Shown piece by piece: positions 27,140-35,728 of a stretch of 64,000 nucleotides of DNA. The stretch covers positions 62,001-126,000 of the forward strand of contig CANLOV010000007.1 in assembly GCA_947492955.1 (NCBI GenBank). Direction: 5' to 3'. Position numbers and translations under genes: made by a program. This DNA comes from an uncultured Cellulophaga sp. (GTDB lineage Bacteria > Bacteroidota > Bacteroidia > Flavobacteriales > Flavobacteriaceae). How positions within the stretch are numbered: the stretch's first letter is position 1; the number at the start of each line of letters is the position of its first letter. The notes beneath the pieces are model-generated. The model had not been told where the DNA came from. It saw nothing but the letters and a program-made list of their open reading frames with translations, and did not search any database.

Positions 27140-27174
27140 GTAAGTATTGACTTAAATTTATTATTAATACTTAC
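27140..27174. promoter_or_regulatory. Inverted repeat before the large helicase gene
   Basis: GTAAGTATT (27140-27148) and AATACTTAC (27166-27174) form a perfect 9 bp inverted repeat with a 17 bp spacer, 63-97 bp before the helicase ATG. It looks like an operator or a traN-distal hairpin. Confidence 0.45.
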
Positions 27175-27213
27175 TTAAAGTTCTGAATTAGAGAAAACTA
27201 CAACTTCTTATTT

Positions 27214-28038
27214 TCAATTGGGGTTATTAATATATCTATTGGAAATATTTAATTTTAAATTACGCTCACCACATTTTTCATTCAACTCTAATATTATTGA
27301 ACGCTCATTACTTATTGAAAATTTAGGAAGAACATATACTAGTTGCTTAGATTCATTTTTTGCAACTTTAAGAGGTGTCTGGTATTCAAAAACAGGTTCT
27401 TGATATAGTTTCTGTATCGATTTATTTTTTCCTTTTTTTCTGGTTTTCACAGACATATTCAAAAAATTAACATCATAATCAAGGGAAGAATTATTTTCAA
27501 TTTGAATTACGAAATACAATTCTTCTCTATCAAAAACAATATTCTTAATACTTAAAGCAATTTTTTCGTTTTGCCTTTTGAGTCTCTTAATAGGTTGTTT
27601 TCCTTTTAATAGATAAGAACAAAATTGATGATAGTAATAGCTTTTATCTTTATTATCTACACTTAGATTTTTTTTATCAAACAGAGGTGATCCTCCAGGC
27701 TTCTCTTTTCCAATACTTTCTTTTGCAGTAATAAAGTAATTCAATTTTGGTAGCTGCTCTTTAAATTTCAAAATATAGGAATAGACTTGTCCATTTTTAG
27801 TCACTGTCAATAAATTACTTTCCGTTCCTGGAGTGGCTTGCAACAATCCAAAGTATTGCTCTTTTTCTCGGTTATATGTGAATACAAAATTGGATGTTCC
27901 TGTAATTCCTTGACGAATGGGTTCTGGAAAAAACAGCGCTACATTCTTTTTATCATTGGCATATATGGTATCCAACTTTTGCTGAGCAACTACAAGGTTT
28001 GTAAATAGCGTTATTGCAATTATGATTATAGTTTTAAT
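27214..28038 (-). CDS. traN: Conjugative transfer protein TraN, apparent ATT start
   Basis: The protein belongs to the Bacteroidetes TraN (DUF4138) family, an outer-membrane-associated T4SS component. Typical blocks are K-K-N-V-A-L-F-F-P-E-P-I-R-Q-G-I-T-G-T and, later, F-D-R-E-E-L-Y-F-V-I-Q-I-E-N-N-S-S-L-D-Y-D-V. The in-frame sequence before the first usual start (TTG 27973-27975) encodes a good signal peptide (K-T-I-I-I-I-A-I-T-L-F-T-N-L-V-V-A-Q). That extension begins with ATT (28036-28038) where an ATG would be expected, and no ATG, GTG or TTG lies between it and the upstream stop. I give the extended form (274 residues); it overlaps traM by 13 nt. Confidence 0.8.
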   Translation of the reverse strand: MKTIIIIAITLFTNLVVAQQKLDTIYANDKKNVALFFPEPIRQGITGTSNFVFTYNREKEQYFGLLQATPGTESNLLTVTKNGQVYSYILKFKEQLPKLNYFITAKESIGKEKPGGSPLFDKKNLSVDNKDKSYYYHQFCSYLLKGKQPIKRLKRQNEKIALSIKNIVFDREELYFVIQIENNSSLDYDVNFLNMSVKTRKKGKNKSIQKLYQEPVFEYQTPLKVAKNESKQLVYVLPKFSISNERSIILELNEKCGERNLKLNISNRYINNPN

Positions 28039-28964
28039 AGTATGGGTTTTAAAATGAGTTGGTAATTATCGGTTACCGTGACTTTTACAGTGCGGTTATT
28101 ACGTTGGAATATCCTTTTAATACCACTTACCTGTGGCATTCCCACGATATTGATGTCATCCACAATATCGCCAACTACTTCTTGTCGAGCTTCAGCTCTA
28201 AAGCTATTTTCAATGTAAATACCTTCACTTCCGTCCTGAAGGTCAAAAGCATTTAACTTTACTGGTTTGTGATTGATATTTTCAATTTCTATAATAGTTC
28301 TGTTGGGCTTAAAACTTACAAAACCATAAATGGGCGTATTTCTTCGGACAGTATTACCATTGATTAGCGCATCTTTGGTCAAACGCATTTGCAAACGATA
28401 ATTGTTTCGAACCGTTTGTGTACCATCTACTCGCACATATATAAAAGCATCCGTATTCTGAGTTATGAGATTTTCATTTTCCAATGGATTTGAAGCAAAA
28501 AATAGTTGATGTTCTAGTCCTAATTCTTTAGAAGTGATGTTTTCTTCTTTCATAGCTATTTTGGAAATAGAATCTTTATGAAGTGGCTTTGGTTCAATTT
28601 TAACCTTGGGTTTTCTAAAACTTCTATCCGAATAACTGATACGTCCTTCATTGTAAATACTATCCACAATTCGCATCTTTTCTTTATCCAACAAATCAGG
28701 GTCATACACTCCTGTGGAATCCAAGAGACGTTCATCATAAATACTGGGTGCATTGGTCTGCCTAACTTCTTTCAGGTCGTCTAGAGCTTCTAATTTGGAA
28801 TCATATTCCTTTTGCTCGTTACTCAATTCTGGAACTGGAATCTGATTATTTTCAATTGTTGGTTCTTCTTCATCTCCCAATACAATTACAGCGTAGGAAC
28901 CAATGAATAGTACTACACATAAAATAATGGCAGCAAATACTATTTTATTCTTTTCAATTTTCAT
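28026..28964 (-). CDS. traM: Conjugative transfer protein TraM
   Basis: The 312-residue protein has one N-terminal membrane segment (about 9-31) and a Pro/Glu-rich linker. The C-terminal domain is of Bacteroidetes TraM (VirB10-like) type, with Y-V-R-V-D-G-T-Q-T-V-R-N-N-Y-R-L-Q-M-R-L and N-T-P-I-Y-G-F-V-S-F. It would span the periplasm in the mating channel. The start overlaps the traK stop by 11 nt. Confidence 0.88.
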   Translation of the reverse strand: MKIEKNKIVFAAIILCVVLFIGSYAVIVLGDEEEPTIENNQIPVPELSNEQKEYDSKLEALDDLKEVRQTNAPSIYDERLLDSTGVYDPDLLDKEKMRIVDSIYNEGRISYSDRSFRKPKVKIEPKPLHKDSISKIAMKEENITSKELGLEHQLFFASNPLENENLITQNTDAFIYVRVDGTQTVRNNYRLQMRLTKDALINGNTVRRNTPIYGFVSFKPNRTIIEIENINHKPVKLNAFDLQDGSEGIYIENSFRAEARQEVVGDIVDDINIVGMPQVSGIKRIFQRNNRTVKVTVTDNYQLILKPILLKL

Positions 28965-29571
28965 AATCTTCTAGCTTTTTCAGTTTGTTTTCAAAAAAAT
29001 TGGTTATCAATAACCCGTGGGTATTGTTAGGGAAGTTTCTATCCACATGGATAATGTTTCCTGACGTTACCAATTCATAAATGTCGATTGTCGACCCACG
29101 ATTGATTTCAAAAATGACAATGGTCTCAAATCGATACGGTTCTTGTTGAATGTCGATTTTCGATTCAATTTTCAATACCTTTTGCACTAAGGAGTATTGT
29201 AATAATCGATTGTAAACGCCATCAGCTTTTTTCTGTCTATACAATGCATCCACAGAACTATTCCCCAGCCATAAAGCTTTCTCCAGGTTCTTTTCATAGT
29301 TGCTGGCATCGATATGATAGAAATAGGTATGAAACAGTTCTAAATGCGATAATACTTCCACTTTTAAATTTTCATTTTGCTGAACCATTTTAAGGGGAAT
29401 GACACTTCCATCCGAATTGACCACAAAAGCATTGTTAACGGATTCATTGTGAAGTTTTATGACCATGAGTACTGAAACAATACAGGTTAAAACTCCTCCT
29501 ATTATGACTGCTAAAACAATGAATCGGTTCAATCGGAGTACGTTGTAAATATTTTGATATGGTGCTTTCAT
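28954..29571 (-). CDS. traK: Conjugative transfer protein TraK
   Basis: The 205-residue protein has an N-terminal membrane segment (about 15-38, F-I-V-L-A-V-I-I-G-G-V-L-T) and a periplasmic VirB8-like domain, as in Bacteroidetes TraK. Conserved blocks include L-F-H-T-Y-F-Y-H-I-D-A-S-N-Y-E and R-F-E-T-I-V-I-F-E-I-N-R-G-S. It is an inner-membrane scaffold of the transfer apparatus. It lies 2 nt after traJ and overlaps traM. Confidence 0.88.
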   Translation of the reverse strand: MKAPYQNIYNVLRLNRFIVLAVIIGGVLTCIVSVLMVIKLHNESVNNAFVVNSDGSVIPLKMVQQNENLKVEVLSHLELFHTYFYHIDASNYEKNLEKALWLGNSSVDALYRQKKADGVYNRLLQYSLVQKVLKIESKIDIQQEPYRFETIVIFEINRGSTIDIYELVTSGNIIHVDRNFPNNTHGLLITNFFENKLKKLEDYEN

Positions 29572-29573
29572 AA

Positions 29574-30413
29574 TTAGGCGGTGAAAAGTTTAAAGACAAA
29601 TGATGTTGCCCTACGATAAAGTTTGAATTTGAGCAGAACGATAAACCCGATAGAGCCAAATTGAAGCAATGGCGCAAAAAATGTACTCCCCCAATCCGTT
29701 CCAAAAAGGTTATTCCAAAAGTTGGTATTGATTTCCGTATACAGGTTGTTTACAAATACGTTGACCAAGAAAAAAGCAGGCACTAGCATATAAACTCCTG
29801 CATAGAGTTTAAAGAAGTTGTATGCCAATGAACGGAACTTTTCAAAAACGGCAAGGCTAATTACCAAAGGAAAAAAAGCCTGCATAATCCCCAATAAAAA
29901 GTAACGCTCTGCTAGAAATAAGGGATAGATGAACAAATCCAACAACCAAAGAAATATCCCAATGATGAAGGCCAACATCTTTAAGCCGTATAGCGGTGTT
30001 ACCAGAGCTTCATACAACATTGCCATGGCTTTTTTGGCGGCTTCCAATGCGCCCACATCCTGTTCCAAATCGATGTCTTGCATCTGTAACGGGAGGAGCG
30101 CAGGAGCCGTGTCGCGGTATTGGGTCTCAATAGCTACAAGAATAGTATCAAAAACATCCAACACCTGTGTTGAGAAAATAACCAGGATAACCACCGCAAA
30201 ATTCTTTGCCAGTTCTGCAGGGGTTAGCCCCCAGGTATACCCCTCGTTGTTGGCAACGCCTTCATTGTACTTTTTGAGAATATTGATAAGAAAGAACAGA
30301 ATGGCCAGTGTCTTCATTCCAGTAATGGTATACTGGGAAAAGTCACTGTTCTTGATAGTGGTAAATACCGCATCAACATATTCCAATTCTATGCCCAAAA
30401 AGAAACCTGCCAT
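29574..30413 (-). CDS. traJ: Conjugative transfer protein TraJ (VirB6-like)
   Basis: The 279-residue polytopic inner-membrane protein has at least six hydrophobic segments. It carries the TraJ hallmark W-G-L-T-P-A-E-L-A-K-N and G-I-M-Q-A-F-F-P-L-V-I-S-L-A-V-F in the second half. It is somewhat shorter than many TraJ proteins. Its start shares one base with the traI stop. This stretch is visibly richer in G and C than the flanking cargo. Confidence 0.87.
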   Translation of the reverse strand: MAGFFLGIELEYVDAVFTTIKNSDFSQYTITGMKTLAILFFLINILKKYNEGVANNEGYTWGLTPAELAKNFAVVILVIFSTQVLDVFDTILVAIETQYRDTAPALLPLQMQDIDLEQDVGALEAAKKAMAMLYEALVTPLYGLKMLAFIIGIFLWLLDLFIYPLFLAERYFLLGIMQAFFPLVISLAVFEKFRSLAYNFFKLYAGVYMLVPAFFLVNVFVNNLYTEINTNFWNNLFGTDWGSTFFAPLLQFGSIGFIVLLKFKLYRRATSFVFKLFTA

Positions 30414-30994
30414 TAGTAATTCGTTTCCCTGTTATTGATTTTATCCTGCATTTCACGAAAGGCAATAATCTCACGATAGCGTTTAGTTTTGGCTTCAATC
30501 TCAGCTACCATTTCTTTGGATTTCAGTTCCATGTTCTTTAGGACTTCGGCACGTTCTGCATCGGTCATTTTAAGGGTGTTGCTGGACAATATCTGGTCGA
30601 TATATTCCAATCCATATAGAGAGTTTTCAATAATGGAATTGAAGGATTCTGAAACCCGATTCACTTCATCAGGTTTGATATACGGCGAATTGAGAACCTC
30701 CCTTAAATCGTCCTGTACAATGTTGAACAGGCGTTGGTTGTTTCTCGCCATTTCCCGAACTGCCTTCAACTGTCTAATGACATTGTTGACCTTCTCAATG
30801 TTTTCTTTTTGAGTTTTTAGAAACTGTACTGTTTTTAGCAACTGTGAAGTCTGTTTTGCAGATTCAATCAATGATTTGGCAAAACTGATAAAGTTCGTGT
30901 TATCATACACTGGCATTCCTTGGCAGGCAGCGCCTGCTGGCATTAAAAGGGCAAAAGTTAGGGCTATTCCTAAGAGTTTGATTTTTAATTTCAT
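30413..30994 (-). CDS. traI: Conjugative transfer protein TraI-like (DUF4141)
   Basis: The 193-residue secreted protein has a signal peptide (about 1-24, ending A-A-C-Q-G) and a long coiled-coil-rich body. The body includes T-V-Q-F-L-K-T-Q-K-E-N-I-E-K-V-N-N-V-I-R and an E-I-E-A-K-T-K-R-Y-R-E tail. It matches the VirB5/TrbJ-like TraI (DUF4141) class of Bacteroidetes elements. It lies 18 nt after traG. Confidence 0.82.
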   Translation of the reverse strand: MKLKIKLLGIALTFALLMPAGAACQGMPVYDNTNFISFAKSLIESAKQTSQLLKTVQFLKTQKENIEKVNNVIRQLKAVREMARNNQRLFNIVQDDLREVLNSPYIKPDEVNRVSESFNSIIENSLYGLEYIDQILSSNTLKMTDAERAEVLKNMELKSKEMVAEIEAKTKRYREIIAFREMQDKINNRETNY

Positions 30995-31012
30995 GATTTT
31001 CGCTTTTTAGAT

Positions 31013-33415
31013 TTAAAATTGTTTAATGAATGTATTTATGGCTTCTTCCATGTTATTTGTTTTCTCATAAATCCGCATTATGCGGTCGCTTTCTTTACCG
31101 TCTGTGAGGTAAGCGGCATACACTTCTTTAGGCACTTCAAGACGGAAAATGTTGCTTTCTTTCCCAATCTTGATGAACATTTCGGTGTACCTTCTATCTC
31201 CAGTAAGATTGTTGCGAATAGATTTCAACTGGTTTAAATCATGGCTAGACAGGTTAAGCCTGTTTTTTAGTTCTTCATAACCTTTCTCATTTCTAAGGCT
31301 ATAGATGACCTGTGTATTCTCCAGAATACTGGCCGATGTAGAATTGTTAGGCAATTGATTGATAGATTGTAGAATAATACCAATAGCTCCATTTTGTTTT
31401 CGGATAGCCTGATAGTAGAATTCCACACTTTCTAAAACATTGTCAAACTTTAGTTGTTTGGCAAACTCATCAAACAGGATAATCCCCCTTTCGGAACGGT
31501 TACGCCAAATAGTTCTTTGGATAGCAGACTTGATGAGTTTCAGCATTACGGAAAGGATTTCTTTGTTGTCCTTCACTTCATCCAGTTCAAAGACAATCAT
31601 ACGCTTGTCTTCAATTTTATAGGTCTGGTCTTCACTCACATTGAAGAGGAAACTGTACAACCCATCATCCACATATTCCGAAAGGATATGCAGGAAGTTG
31701 TATACACTAAAATGCTCTTCCCGTATTTTGAGTTCTTCAATGAGCGTATCCTTTTTATCGTCTATAAATTGATACAAAGAAGCCAGTGAATGATTTAATC
31801 GGATATGCTTGTAGTAATACAGTAGTACCTTTTTAATGGCAACTTCTTTAGCTTTTGAAACCTGGTTGCCTTCAGCCAATAGTTCCAATAGAAAAATGGC
31901 TAGGTCTTCTAATCGTTCAGGTGTTAAATCCGCTTCATTGGAAATGTAAAATGGGTTAATACCTAAGTTCTTTCCTTGCTCATATCGTAAGATGATATGG
32001 TCATCAGGATAGAGCTTGGCGAATTTGGAATACGAACCTCCCAAATCGATAATGACCAGCCGAACGTCGGCTTCGAAGTATTGCCGAAGTATATTATTCG
32101 CTAAAAAGGATTTGCCTTCTCCCGTTGGGGCGAAAATGGCAAAGTTTCTAGCCTTAATACGTTTTTTGCGTTCATCCCAAACATCCTTTAAAACAGGAAT
32201 ATTGTATTGCCTGTCATTGAAAATGATACCCTGCTCATCAGACTTATAATTGCTGTTATTGATATACAGGCACAGGGCATGTTTTAAATCGGTGACGTAT
32301 AAATCCTCATTGGAAAAATTGGAGCTAAAGCAACAATAAGAATTAAGGAAATAATGCTTTCGTTCTTCTCCTTTTGGATAATACGGTACAATGTCCAGCT
32401 CCTTGAATTCGGTCTTAATCTTGGAAGCAATATTTTTTAGTCGTCCGGCTTCCGGACACCAGAAAATAATGTTGAGATGCCCACGTATAATTCTTGAACT
32501 GTCGTCTTCATTAATTTTAGCAACAATAGCCTCAATTTTCTTTTGAATGACTTTGTTCTGTGTTCCGAAGTTGGAACTTTTGCTAAGTTCTTCAATTTTC
32601 TTGTCCAGTAGTTTTCTCCATTTGTGTTTGTCATCTAGGTAAATGATTTGGTTGACGATATGGTTATCATTGAGGTTCAATCCCAATCCATCAATAAAGC
32701 CCTGATGGAAAACAAAATCATCCGAAGTAAATTTGTCATTGGTCTTACTGCTTTGTACTACATCACCAAAACAGAGTTCGCTATTTACTGCCAGTACATC
32801 AAAATGGTTTTCCCCAATTTCAATTGCTGATTTTTTCAATTGAATATCGGTATCAAAACCTTCATTAAAACCGTTGAAGTAGGCATCGCATACATTTAGT
32901 ATTTCATTCTCGTTTAATGGTTTCAGTAATACTTTACGGCTGTTGTTGATAAAAGAAACGGCATCGTTTACAGAAGCGATAAACTCTTGAACATTATGGT
33001 CCAATTGTTTGTGAATACCTTTTTCCACTTTACGAAACGGATTGGTAAACTTGGAAGCGTTCAAAGCCTTATCCAATGGCAGCGTGAAATACAAATACGA
33101 TTGATGCGTTAGACACTCTCGACCTTTAAAATGATTATAAGTTGCTTTCTCCAAAAAACTATCATTTGATATATAACTGGCATCAAAATCGGTTTTCCTG
33201 TAAATATCCTGTTTGTGGATTACGGTGCTTGTTGGTAACGACTTGAAAGCCTGAAACCAAGAGCCATGTATATCTTCAAAATCCTTGCCCGATAGGGAAT
33301 AGATTTCAGGTAATTCTGCTTTATAGCACAAAATTACATTGCCATTACTGGCAAAAACAATGTGTTTTTCTATGCTCAGGATAGGATGATATGCGGATAG
33401 GTTAATTTTCTTCAT
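31013..33415 (-). CDS. traG: Conjugation ATPase TraG (VirB4-like)
   Basis: The 800-residue protein is the VirB4-type energising ATPase of the transfer channel. It has Walker A in I-F-A-P-T-G-E-G-K-S-F-L-A-N (about 430-443), Walker B in R-G-I-I-L-F-D-E-F-A-K-Q-L (about 640-652), and a downstream Q-S-I-N-Q-L-P block. The N-terminal part resembles the TraG_N/DUF3875 region seen in Bacteroidetes TraG. It overlaps traF by 14 nt. The full length and intact motifs argue for a working T4SS core. Confidence 0.93.
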   Translation of the reverse strand: MKKINLSAYHPILSIEKHIVFASNGNVILCYKAELPEIYSLSGKDFEDIHGSWFQAFKSLPTSTVIHKQDIYRKTDFDASYISNDSFLEKATYNHFKGRECLTHQSYLYFTLPLDKALNASKFTNPFRKVEKGIHKQLDHNVQEFIASVNDAVSFINNSRKVLLKPLNENEILNVCDAYFNGFNEGFDTDIQLKKSAIEIGENHFDVLAVNSELCFGDVVQSSKTNDKFTSDDFVFHQGFIDGLGLNLNDNHIVNQIIYLDDKHKWRKLLDKKIEELSKSSNFGTQNKVIQKKIEAIVAKINEDDSSRIIRGHLNIIFWCPEAGRLKNIASKIKTEFKELDIVPYYPKGEERKHYFLNSYCCFSSNFSNEDLYVTDLKHALCLYINNSNYKSDEQGIIFNDRQYNIPVLKDVWDERKKRIKARNFAIFAPTGEGKSFLANNILRQYFEADVRLVIIDLGGSYSKFAKLYPDDHIILRYEQGKNLGINPFYISNEADLTPERLEDLAIFLLELLAEGNQVSKAKEVAIKKVLLYYYKHIRLNHSLASLYQFIDDKKDTLIEELKIREEHFSVYNFLHILSEYVDDGLYSFLFNVSEDQTYKIEDKRMIVFELDEVKDNKEILSVMLKLIKSAIQRTIWRNRSERGIILFDEFAKQLKFDNVLESVEFYYQAIRKQNGAIGIILQSINQLPNNSTSASILENTQVIYSLRNEKGYEELKNRLNLSSHDLNQLKSIRNNLTGDRRYTEMFIKIGKESNIFRLEVPKEVYAAYLTDGKESDRIMRIYEKTNNMEEAINTFIKQF

Positions 33416-33686
33416 ACTGTAGTTGACTTTCTCGTTTGTTACTAATGGTGGTTGGGAATACTTTTTTAAAATGCAATACCGCTGGATGTTTGGTCAGCTG
33501 TGTCAATACCACATAAAGAACTCCGTTAAAAAGGAACACCGATATGATGACCAAAAAGCTGAAGGAAAAGATGATAAACAGCAATGACCCGATAACGGAT
33601 ATCATCATTAAAGCGAACAGTGAAATGGGCAATCCCATAATCACTGCTCGTTTTCGTATATCCTTATAGATTTCATATTTTTTCAT
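33402..33686 (-). CDS. traF: Conjugative transfer protein TraF (DUF4133)
   Basis: The 94-residue protein has two adjacent membrane helices (about 18-60) and the DUF4133/VirB3-like opening Y-E-I-Y-K-D-I-R-K-R-A-V-I-M-G-L-P. In Bacteroidetes elements it sits between TraE and TraG, as here, and probably anchors the VirB4-type ATPase. Confidence 0.87.
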   Translation of the reverse strand: MKKYEIYKDIRKRAVIMGLPISLFALMMISVIGSLLFIIFSFSFLVIISVFLFNGVLYVVLTQLTKHPAVLHFKKVFPTTISNKRESQLQYEEN

Positions 33687-33717
33687 AAGTCATTAATGCC
33701 AAATGTCGCTTAGCGAC

Positions 33718-34005
33718 TTACACTACGATGCCTATGAGATAGGTAAAGATGCCCACCACTGCACCTGCAATAAGTACAAATACCAATACACGGGTAATTC
33801 CTTTTTTGAGGTCTGCATTCTCACCAAAAAAGTGTCCTGCATTGAACAGGAAACCTATTAGGAAGATGACTCCTAATATGATTGGAAAAATGGTTCTGAT
33901 AGTATCGGAAACATCATTTACAGAATCTTCAATACCTCCAATCTGTGCAAAAATGCTATTGGAAACAAAGAGTAAAAAAGCGGTCAGAAATAGTGATTTT
34001 TTCAT
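33718..34005 (-). CDS. traE: Conjugative transfer protein TraE (DUF4134)
   Basis: The 95-residue protein has an N-terminal signal-like helix (S-L-F-L-T-A-F-L-L-F-V-S-N-S-I-F-A) and two further hydrophobic segments. It matches DUF4134/TraE, the VirB2-like candidate pilin of Bacteroidetes elements. It is the first gene of the tra operon, whose promoter must lie in 34006-34170. Confidence 0.87.
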   Translation of the reverse strand: MKKSLFLTAFLLFVSNSIFAQIGGIEDSVNDVSDTIRTIFPIILGVIFLIGFLFNAGHFFGENADLKKGITRVLVFVLIAGAVVGIFTYLIGIVV

Positions 34006-34067
34006 GTTGAAATCGATTTAAAATTTACTTGATTTTGTTATTTGAAAAATACACTATATTGAATATC

Positions 34068-34090
34068 AAAATACTAACAATCAGTATTTT
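34068..34090. promoter_or_regulatory. Inverted repeat in the tra/amidase divergent promoter region
   Basis: AAAATACT-AACAATC-AGTATTTT is a perfect 8 bp inverted repeat, 63 bp before the traE ATG and about 80 bp before the divergent amidase. It is a good position for a repressor of transfer genes. The half-site AATACT also occurs at the integrase start and in the 27.1 kb repeat. Confidence 0.5.
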
Positions 34091-34170
34091 GTGAATAAAA
34101 TATTATTTATACCTGATTGATTTTCAATACTATGAATTGACATCAAATCGTATTAAAAATTGAAGCTACT

Positions 34171-34818
34171 ATGTTGATAACTCCAAAACTTTTGAATGGC
34201 TCGATGCTCAAAAACGTCAGTTTTGTGATTTTACTCCTGAAAATGTGTTTGGTTTTTGGTCAGAAAAAAATCGTGGTCATCGACCCAGGACATGGAGGAA
34301 TTGATTCGGGTGCCATCGGTGTAAATGGCATTTGTGAAAAGGATGTGGTTTTGAAAGTTGCCAATGAGATTTTAAATCTGAACGAATCCCTTTTTGATAA
34401 CGAATTGGATATCTATCTGACCCGATATAATAATACACTTATTTCTCTATCCGATAGAAGCCGATTGGCTAAAAGTTTAAAAGCGGATGTATTTGTATCG
34501 TTACATTGTAATGCTTCTCGAAACAGTTCTAGAGGTATGGAGGTTTATGTACATAATTCAGAAAGTCCAAACAGTAAAGCTGCTATAGCCCTTGGTGTTT
34601 CTATTCTGAATGAAAGTGCCCAAAAACTTGGTTTTAAAAAACGAGGTGTGAAGTTTGCCAATTTTCAGGTTCTACGGGAGACCATTTCATATTGTCCCTC
34701 CATACTTGTGGAAATGGGATTTATGACTAATAATGATGAAGCTGATTATTTTTTGAAGTCTCAAAATATTAAGGCTTTAGCGTTGGCTGTTTTTATGGGG
34801 ATTATCAACTATTATTAG
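34171..34818 (+). CDS. N-acetylmuramoyl-L-alanine amidase
   Basis: The 215-residue protein has an N-terminal signal helix (V-S-F-V-I-L-L-L-K-M-C-L-V-F-G) and an Amidase_3 domain. Zinc and catalytic residues are in V-I-D-P-G-H-G-G, C-E-K-D-V-V-L, S-L-H-C-N-A and L-V-E-M-G-F-M-T-N. It would open peptidoglycan for assembly of the transfer channel. A second ATG 33 nt downstream would give a tighter signal peptide. It is divergent from traE and its stop overlaps the HNH gene stop by 3 nt. Confidence 0.9.
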   Translation: MLITPKLLNGSMLKNVSFVILLLKMCLVFGQKKIVVIDPGHGGIDSGAIGVNGICEKDVVLKVANEILNLNESLFDNELDIYLTRYNNTLISLSDRSRLAKSLKADVFVSLHCNASRNSSRGMEVYVHNSESPNSKAAIALGVSILNESAQKLGFKKRGVKFANFQVLRETISYCPSILVEMGFMTNNDEADYFLKSQNIKALALAVFMGIINYY

Positions 34819-35720
34819 GCTTTAATACTCACATCAAAAATCCAATCCCTACGCTCATTTAAATTGTTTTCTAAATCAATTTTTTCAACATTATATATCT
34901 TTCTTGTTCCGATAATTTCCATAAAACGTGGCAAATGAATAACTATTTTCTTTTTGATTTTACTTAAAGGAAGTATTATCTGTATCATTGATTTCCCAAA
35001 ACAAGCCAGTAAAATGAATTTAGGATGGTTAGATAGCCCCCCTTTGTAACGCAAAAGTTCAAAATAAGGCTCTTTTATAATCTTAGTATCCATATAAATT
35101 AAATACAAAATTGGAAATATTTTATCATCAATGTTTTCATTAAAAAGATAATCAATCATCCATTTTTCTTTCTCCAAAACCTCTTCTTGCATTAAAGATA
35201 ATGCCACTTTTAAAAAAGCCTTGTAAACGTGATATGGATTATGACTTCCTACTCTAAATTTTAGCTTCCCTTTGTCTTTGTCAAAATCGTTAAGAGTAGC
35301 TAATTTAACTTTTAAAACACCTCTTTCATCATAGTATATAATAGTAGATTCATTAAATCCATCCAAACGAGATTTAAACTTAGGTATTTTACCTTTCTTA
35401 TTTTTTACTTTACCAATTATTCTCAAGGGAAGAGTAAATGTTCCTAATGATGTCTCCCATTTACTTGAAAGCTTATTACAGCTATTGCATTCATATTCGT
35501 TATGTGTTTTGTTTTTGCCAAAGAGTTCAGGAATTAAATGGGCATAATTTACTTTCTCGTTCTTTATTAAGTTTCCACAGTAAATACAATTTAAAGTACT
35601 TCTTTGAACCTTTTTCTTTGAATTTCCTATGGATTCATAAGACTCCTCCAAATTTAACCTTGGAAAAACTGTATAACCTTTATACTCATAAAAGTTACCT
35701 TCAAAAAATGAATTTTTCAT
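34815..35720 (-). CDS. HNH-type endonuclease-like protein, fourth gene of the defence-like operon
   Basis: The 301-residue protein carries an HNH-like zinc cluster. N-C-I-Y-C-G-N (CxxC) lies near residues 44-50, followed by Y-A-H-L-I-P-E-L-F-G-K-N and Y-E-C-N-S-C-N-K-L-S-S-K-W-E. The pattern CxxC-His-Asn-CxxC is typical of HNH nucleases. The C-terminal 200 residues are not recognised. It starts 8 nt after the PD-(D/E)xK gene and is co-transcribed with it. It is a likely effector nuclease by analogy with HNH partners of ATPases such as PtuB of Septu. Direct homology to PtuB is not claimed. Confidence 0.72.
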   Translation of the reverse strand: MKNSFFEGNFYEYKGYTVFPRLNLEESYESIGNSKKKVQRSTLNCIYCGNLIKNEKVNYAHLIPELFGKNKTHNEYECNSCNKLSSKWETSLGTFTLPLRIIGKVKNKKGKIPKFKSRLDGFNESTIIYYDERGVLKVKLATLNDFDKDKGKLKFRVGSHNPYHVYKAFLKVALSLMQEEVLEKEKWMIDYLFNENIDDKIFPILYLIYMDTKIIKEPYFELLRYKGGLSNHPKFILLACFGKSMIQIILPLSKIKKKIVIHLPRFMEIIGTRKIYNVEKIDLENNLNERRDWIFDVSIKA

Positions 35721-35728
35721 ATTGTAAA

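Noticed and set aside
29929-30438. 169-codon plus-strand frame inside traJ
   Set aside because: It is antisense to traJ in a region of higher GC; no domain, no start context, and traJ is clearly coding.
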